From: CAZRHR01 sp964599915
GTDB lineage: Bacteria; Bacteroidota; Bacteroidia; CAIKAF01
Assembly (NCBI GenBank): GCA_964599915.1
Contig: CAZRHR010000059.1
Location: 1-16,805 of the forward strand
Length of the DNA: 16,805 nt
Direction of reading: 5' to 3'
In this document: positions 15,231 through 16,805 of the stretch, piece by piece
How the letters are laid out: every line of letters begins with the position of its first letter
How positions within the stretch are numbered: the first letter of the stretch is position 1
Translations under genes and position numbers: made by a program
Notes under the pieces: model-generated
Seen by the model: only the letters and a program-made list of their open reading frames with translations
Databases searched by the model: none
Told to the model about the DNA's origin: nothing

Positions 15231-16016
15231 ATGCTCTATCGTTTTTTTAGTCATAATGGTGTGCTGATTAGCCTGATTTCAGCCAATGCTTTGTTGATTT
15301 TTGTTCAAGGCTTTTTTCAAGCAACAGAGCCCATTTCACCTTACTTAGAGTTTTTAGACCATATGCTTACCCTATTCTTCGCATTAGAAGCCGGGGTAAA
15401 GATGGTACACCTTGGTTGGAAAGGATATGTTAAAGATGGTTGGAATGTTTTTGATTTAATTTTGGTGTTGGTCGCCTTACCTTCTTTGGTGGTTTGGGCC
15501 ACTGGATTAGATGTGGTGCGCCTCGAATTTCTCTTGATTTTCCGAATCCTCAGGGTGTTTAAGTTTTTCAGGGTTTTGAAATTTGTTCCCAATGTCGAAA
15601 ATCTGATTTTAGGTATTTTCCGGGCGGTCCGATCCTCCATTCTTGTCGTATTTGCCTTTTTTATCTTCAATTTTATTTTCGCGATTCTCTCTTATTCACT
15701 TTTTGCAGAAGTGGCTCCTGAGCATTTTGCCAACCCACTGTTGGCCTTTTACACCACTTTTAAAATTTTTACCATCGAAGGCTGGTATGAAATTCCAGAT
15801 CTCATCGCAGAACGTGCAGACCATACTTTTCTGGCCATTTTTGCCCGGATTTACTTTGTGCTTCTGCTTTTTGGGGGAGGAATCTTTGGATTATCCTTGA
15901 TCAATTCCATTTTCGTGGACAGCATGATGAGCGATAACAATGATGCCATGGAAAAGAAACTCGGCGAGTTGGAAGCCAAAATTGACCGCCTTTTATCCGA
16001 GAAGAAGGAAAAATAA
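15231..16016 (+). CDS. Single-domain voltage-gated cation channel (NaChBac-like fold, TIEGW filter)
   Basis: Six-helix tetrameric channel subunit of 261 residues, the usual length for bacterial Nav/Cav channels. S1-S3 lie at about 12-30, 42-60 and 72-92. S4 at 97-117 carries spaced positive charges (R97, R105, R108, K111, R114, K117), so a functional voltage sensor is likely. S5 is about 130-155, and the pore loop TTFKIFTIEGWYEI is at 175-188 with the filter at T181-E187. S6 is about 200-231 (LLLFGGGIFGLSLINSIFVD). The tail is a short coiled coil (EKKLGELEAKIDRLL) like the tetramerising C-terminal helix of NavAb/NaChBac. The filter differs from TLESW: glycine replaces serine, and an acidic residue sits two after tryptophan. 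It stands alone, divergent from mvaA. Ion preference is inference. Confidence 0.9.
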   Translation: MLYRFFSHNGVLISLISANALLIFVQGFFQATEPISPYLEFLDHMLTLFFALEAGVKMVHLGWKGYVKDGWNVFDLILVLVALPSLVVWATGLDVVRLEFLLIFRILRVFKFFRVLKFVPNVENLILGIFRAVRSSILVVFAFFIFNFIFAILSYSLFAEVAPEHFANPLLAFYTTFKIFTIEGWYEIPDLIAERADHTFLAIFARIYFVLLLFGGGIFGLSLINSIFVDSMMSDNNDAMEKKLGELEAKIDRLLSEKKEK

Positions 16017-16090
16017 CTCCGCCTAATTCCGAAAAAAATTTAAACCCGTGTAAGATGCAAGGCAAAATGAGAATCCTCTGTTTTTTCTCC

Positions 16091-16098
16091 TAACTTTG
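16091..16098 (+). promoter_or_regulatory. Bacteroidota-type -7 element (TAACTTTG) for sucA
   Basis: TAACTTTG matches TAnnTTTG exactly and ends 35 bases before the sucA ATG, predicting a leader of roughly 30 bases. A T-run (16081-16087) precedes it. No TTTG/TTG is present at the standard -33 distance. Confidence 0.55.
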
Positions 16099-16133
16099 CA
16101 CTCAAATCAACGGCATATACTGCATACGCCCCA

Positions 16134-16805
16134 ATGGATACGTATTCCTACCTGAGCAATATGACGCCGGAATCGGTGGAAGCGCTCTACCTTCAGTACC
16201 AACAAAATCCTGATAGTGTGGATTTTGGTTGGAAGAAGTTTTTTGAAGGTTTTGAATTTTCAAAAACAGAATTTCCAAAACTTCCATCCACGGCTACGGG
16301 TTCCGGGGTGTCTGGTAAGGAACTCGCTGTGATGAACCTTATTCAAGGCTATCGCCAACGCGGACATTTATTTACCCGGACCAATCCGGTGCGTGAACGC
16401 AGAAAATATACCCCATCGCTCTCTATTGAAAACTTTGGACTGTCCGCATCGGATCTCTCGACCAAGTTTCAGGCGGCTACCGAGTTGGGATTGCCTCCGT
16501 CTACCCTCAAAGACATAGTTGATCATCTCGAAGCTGTTTACTGCAACACCATCGGCATTGAATACATGTACATCCGTGACCCGGAACGTATTCAATGGCT
16601 GCGTAGCAAATTTGAAAACCTGCAGAAGGAAAAAACTTTTGATGCAGGAAAGAAAATTAAAGTGCTCAACCGCCTTCACGATGCGGTAGGCTTTGAAAAA
16701 TTCCTCCATAAAAAATTTGTTGGCCAACAACGTTTCTCCTTAGAAGGAGGCGAAAGCCTGATTCCGGCCCTTTCTTTCGCCATTGAGCGAGGCGCGGCTT
16801 TAGGG
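16134..16805 (+). CDS. sucA: 2-oxoglutarate dehydrogenase E1 component, partial (N-terminal 224 residues)
   Basis: Thiamine-diphosphate-dependent first subunit of the 2-oxoglutarate dehydrogenase complex, which decarboxylates 2-oxoglutarate and passes the succinyl group to E2 in the TCA cycle. Only the first 224 of roughly 900 residues are present, and the frame runs off the window. The N-terminal E2-binding segment is typical: YLSNMTPESVEALYLQYQQN followed by VDFGWKKFFEGF. Then come the conserved helices LIQGYRQRGHLFTRTNPV near 62-79, GIEYMYIRDPERIQWL near 140-155 and KFVGQQRFSLEGGESLIPAL near 195-214, leading into the catalytic domain. The ATG at 16134 matches the family start and lies behind a consensus -7 element. 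sucB would be expected just downstream, outside the window. Confidence 0.96.
   Translation, partial: MDTYSYLSNMTPESVEALYLQYQQNPDSVDFGWKKFFEGFEFSKTEFPKLPSTATGSGVSGKELAVMNLIQGYRQRGHLFTRTNPVRERRKYTPSLSIENFGLSASDLSTKFQAATELGLPPSTLKDIVDHLEAVYCNTIGIEYMYIRDPERIQWLRSKFENLQKEKTFDAGKKIKVLNRLHDAVGFEKFLHKKFVGQQRFSLEGGESLIPALSFAIERGAALG

Noticed and set aside
16017..16090. Intrinsic terminator after the voltage-gated channel gene
   Set aside because: GAG-AATC-CTC before the T-run gives only a three-base-pair stem, too weak to call.

Overview
The window looks like a draft or metagenome-assembled genome fragment from the Bacteroidota, most likely Flavobacteriales. Four things point there: two secreted proteins with type IX secretion (T9SS) C-terminal sorting domains, several TAnnTTTG promoter -7 elements in place of TATAAT boxes, menaquinone genes, and an HMG-CoA reductase next to a GYDIA-type GHMP kinase, as in flavobacteria that use the mevalonate pathway. 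Genus cannot be told from the sequence.

Layout. (1) Positions 1-5046, minus strand: a tightly overlapped run read right to left, T9SS cargo protein with a PKD-like domain -> M43 metalloprotease -> isochorismate synthase (menF) -> MenD (C-terminus outside the window). Every junction overlaps by 1 to 13 bases. (2) 5125-8156, minus: fatty acid desaturase -> MscS channel -> CorA metal channel, probably one operon starting at a TACCTTTG element just ahead of the desaturase ATG. The MscS gene holds a 10-N gap. (3) 8316-10128, plus: OmpA-family lipoprotein, a small unrecognised protein and a small four-helix membrane protein. (4) 10129-11019: an accessory patch with three copies of a 55-77 bp GC-rich repeat, a 100-N scaffold gap, and at most remnants of coding sequence. 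(5) 11020-12588, minus: a beta-helix-like exported domain fused to a potassium-channel pore (filter TTLGFG). A 19-base fragment of the same repeat lies on its other side. (6) 12735-15020, minus: HMG-CoA reductase followed by a GHMP kinase, the mevalonate pathway. (7) 15231-16016, plus: a single-domain voltage-gated cation channel with an unusual TIEGW filter. (8) 16134-16805, plus: N-terminal part of 2-oxoglutarate dehydrogenase E1 (sucA).

How they fit together. Most of the window is housekeeping: menaquinone, isoprenoid precursors, the TCA cycle and envelope maintenance. Four different ion channels or transporters (CorA, MscS, a beta-helix K+-type channel, a voltage-gated channel) sit within 11 kb. 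The most unusual items are the beta-helix/K+-channel fusion, whose export signal raises a topology puzzle, the voltage-gated channel with calcium-channel-like filter residues, and the dispersed repeat that breaks the assembly. No rRNA, tRNA, CRISPR array, transposase or convincing intrinsic terminator was seen.
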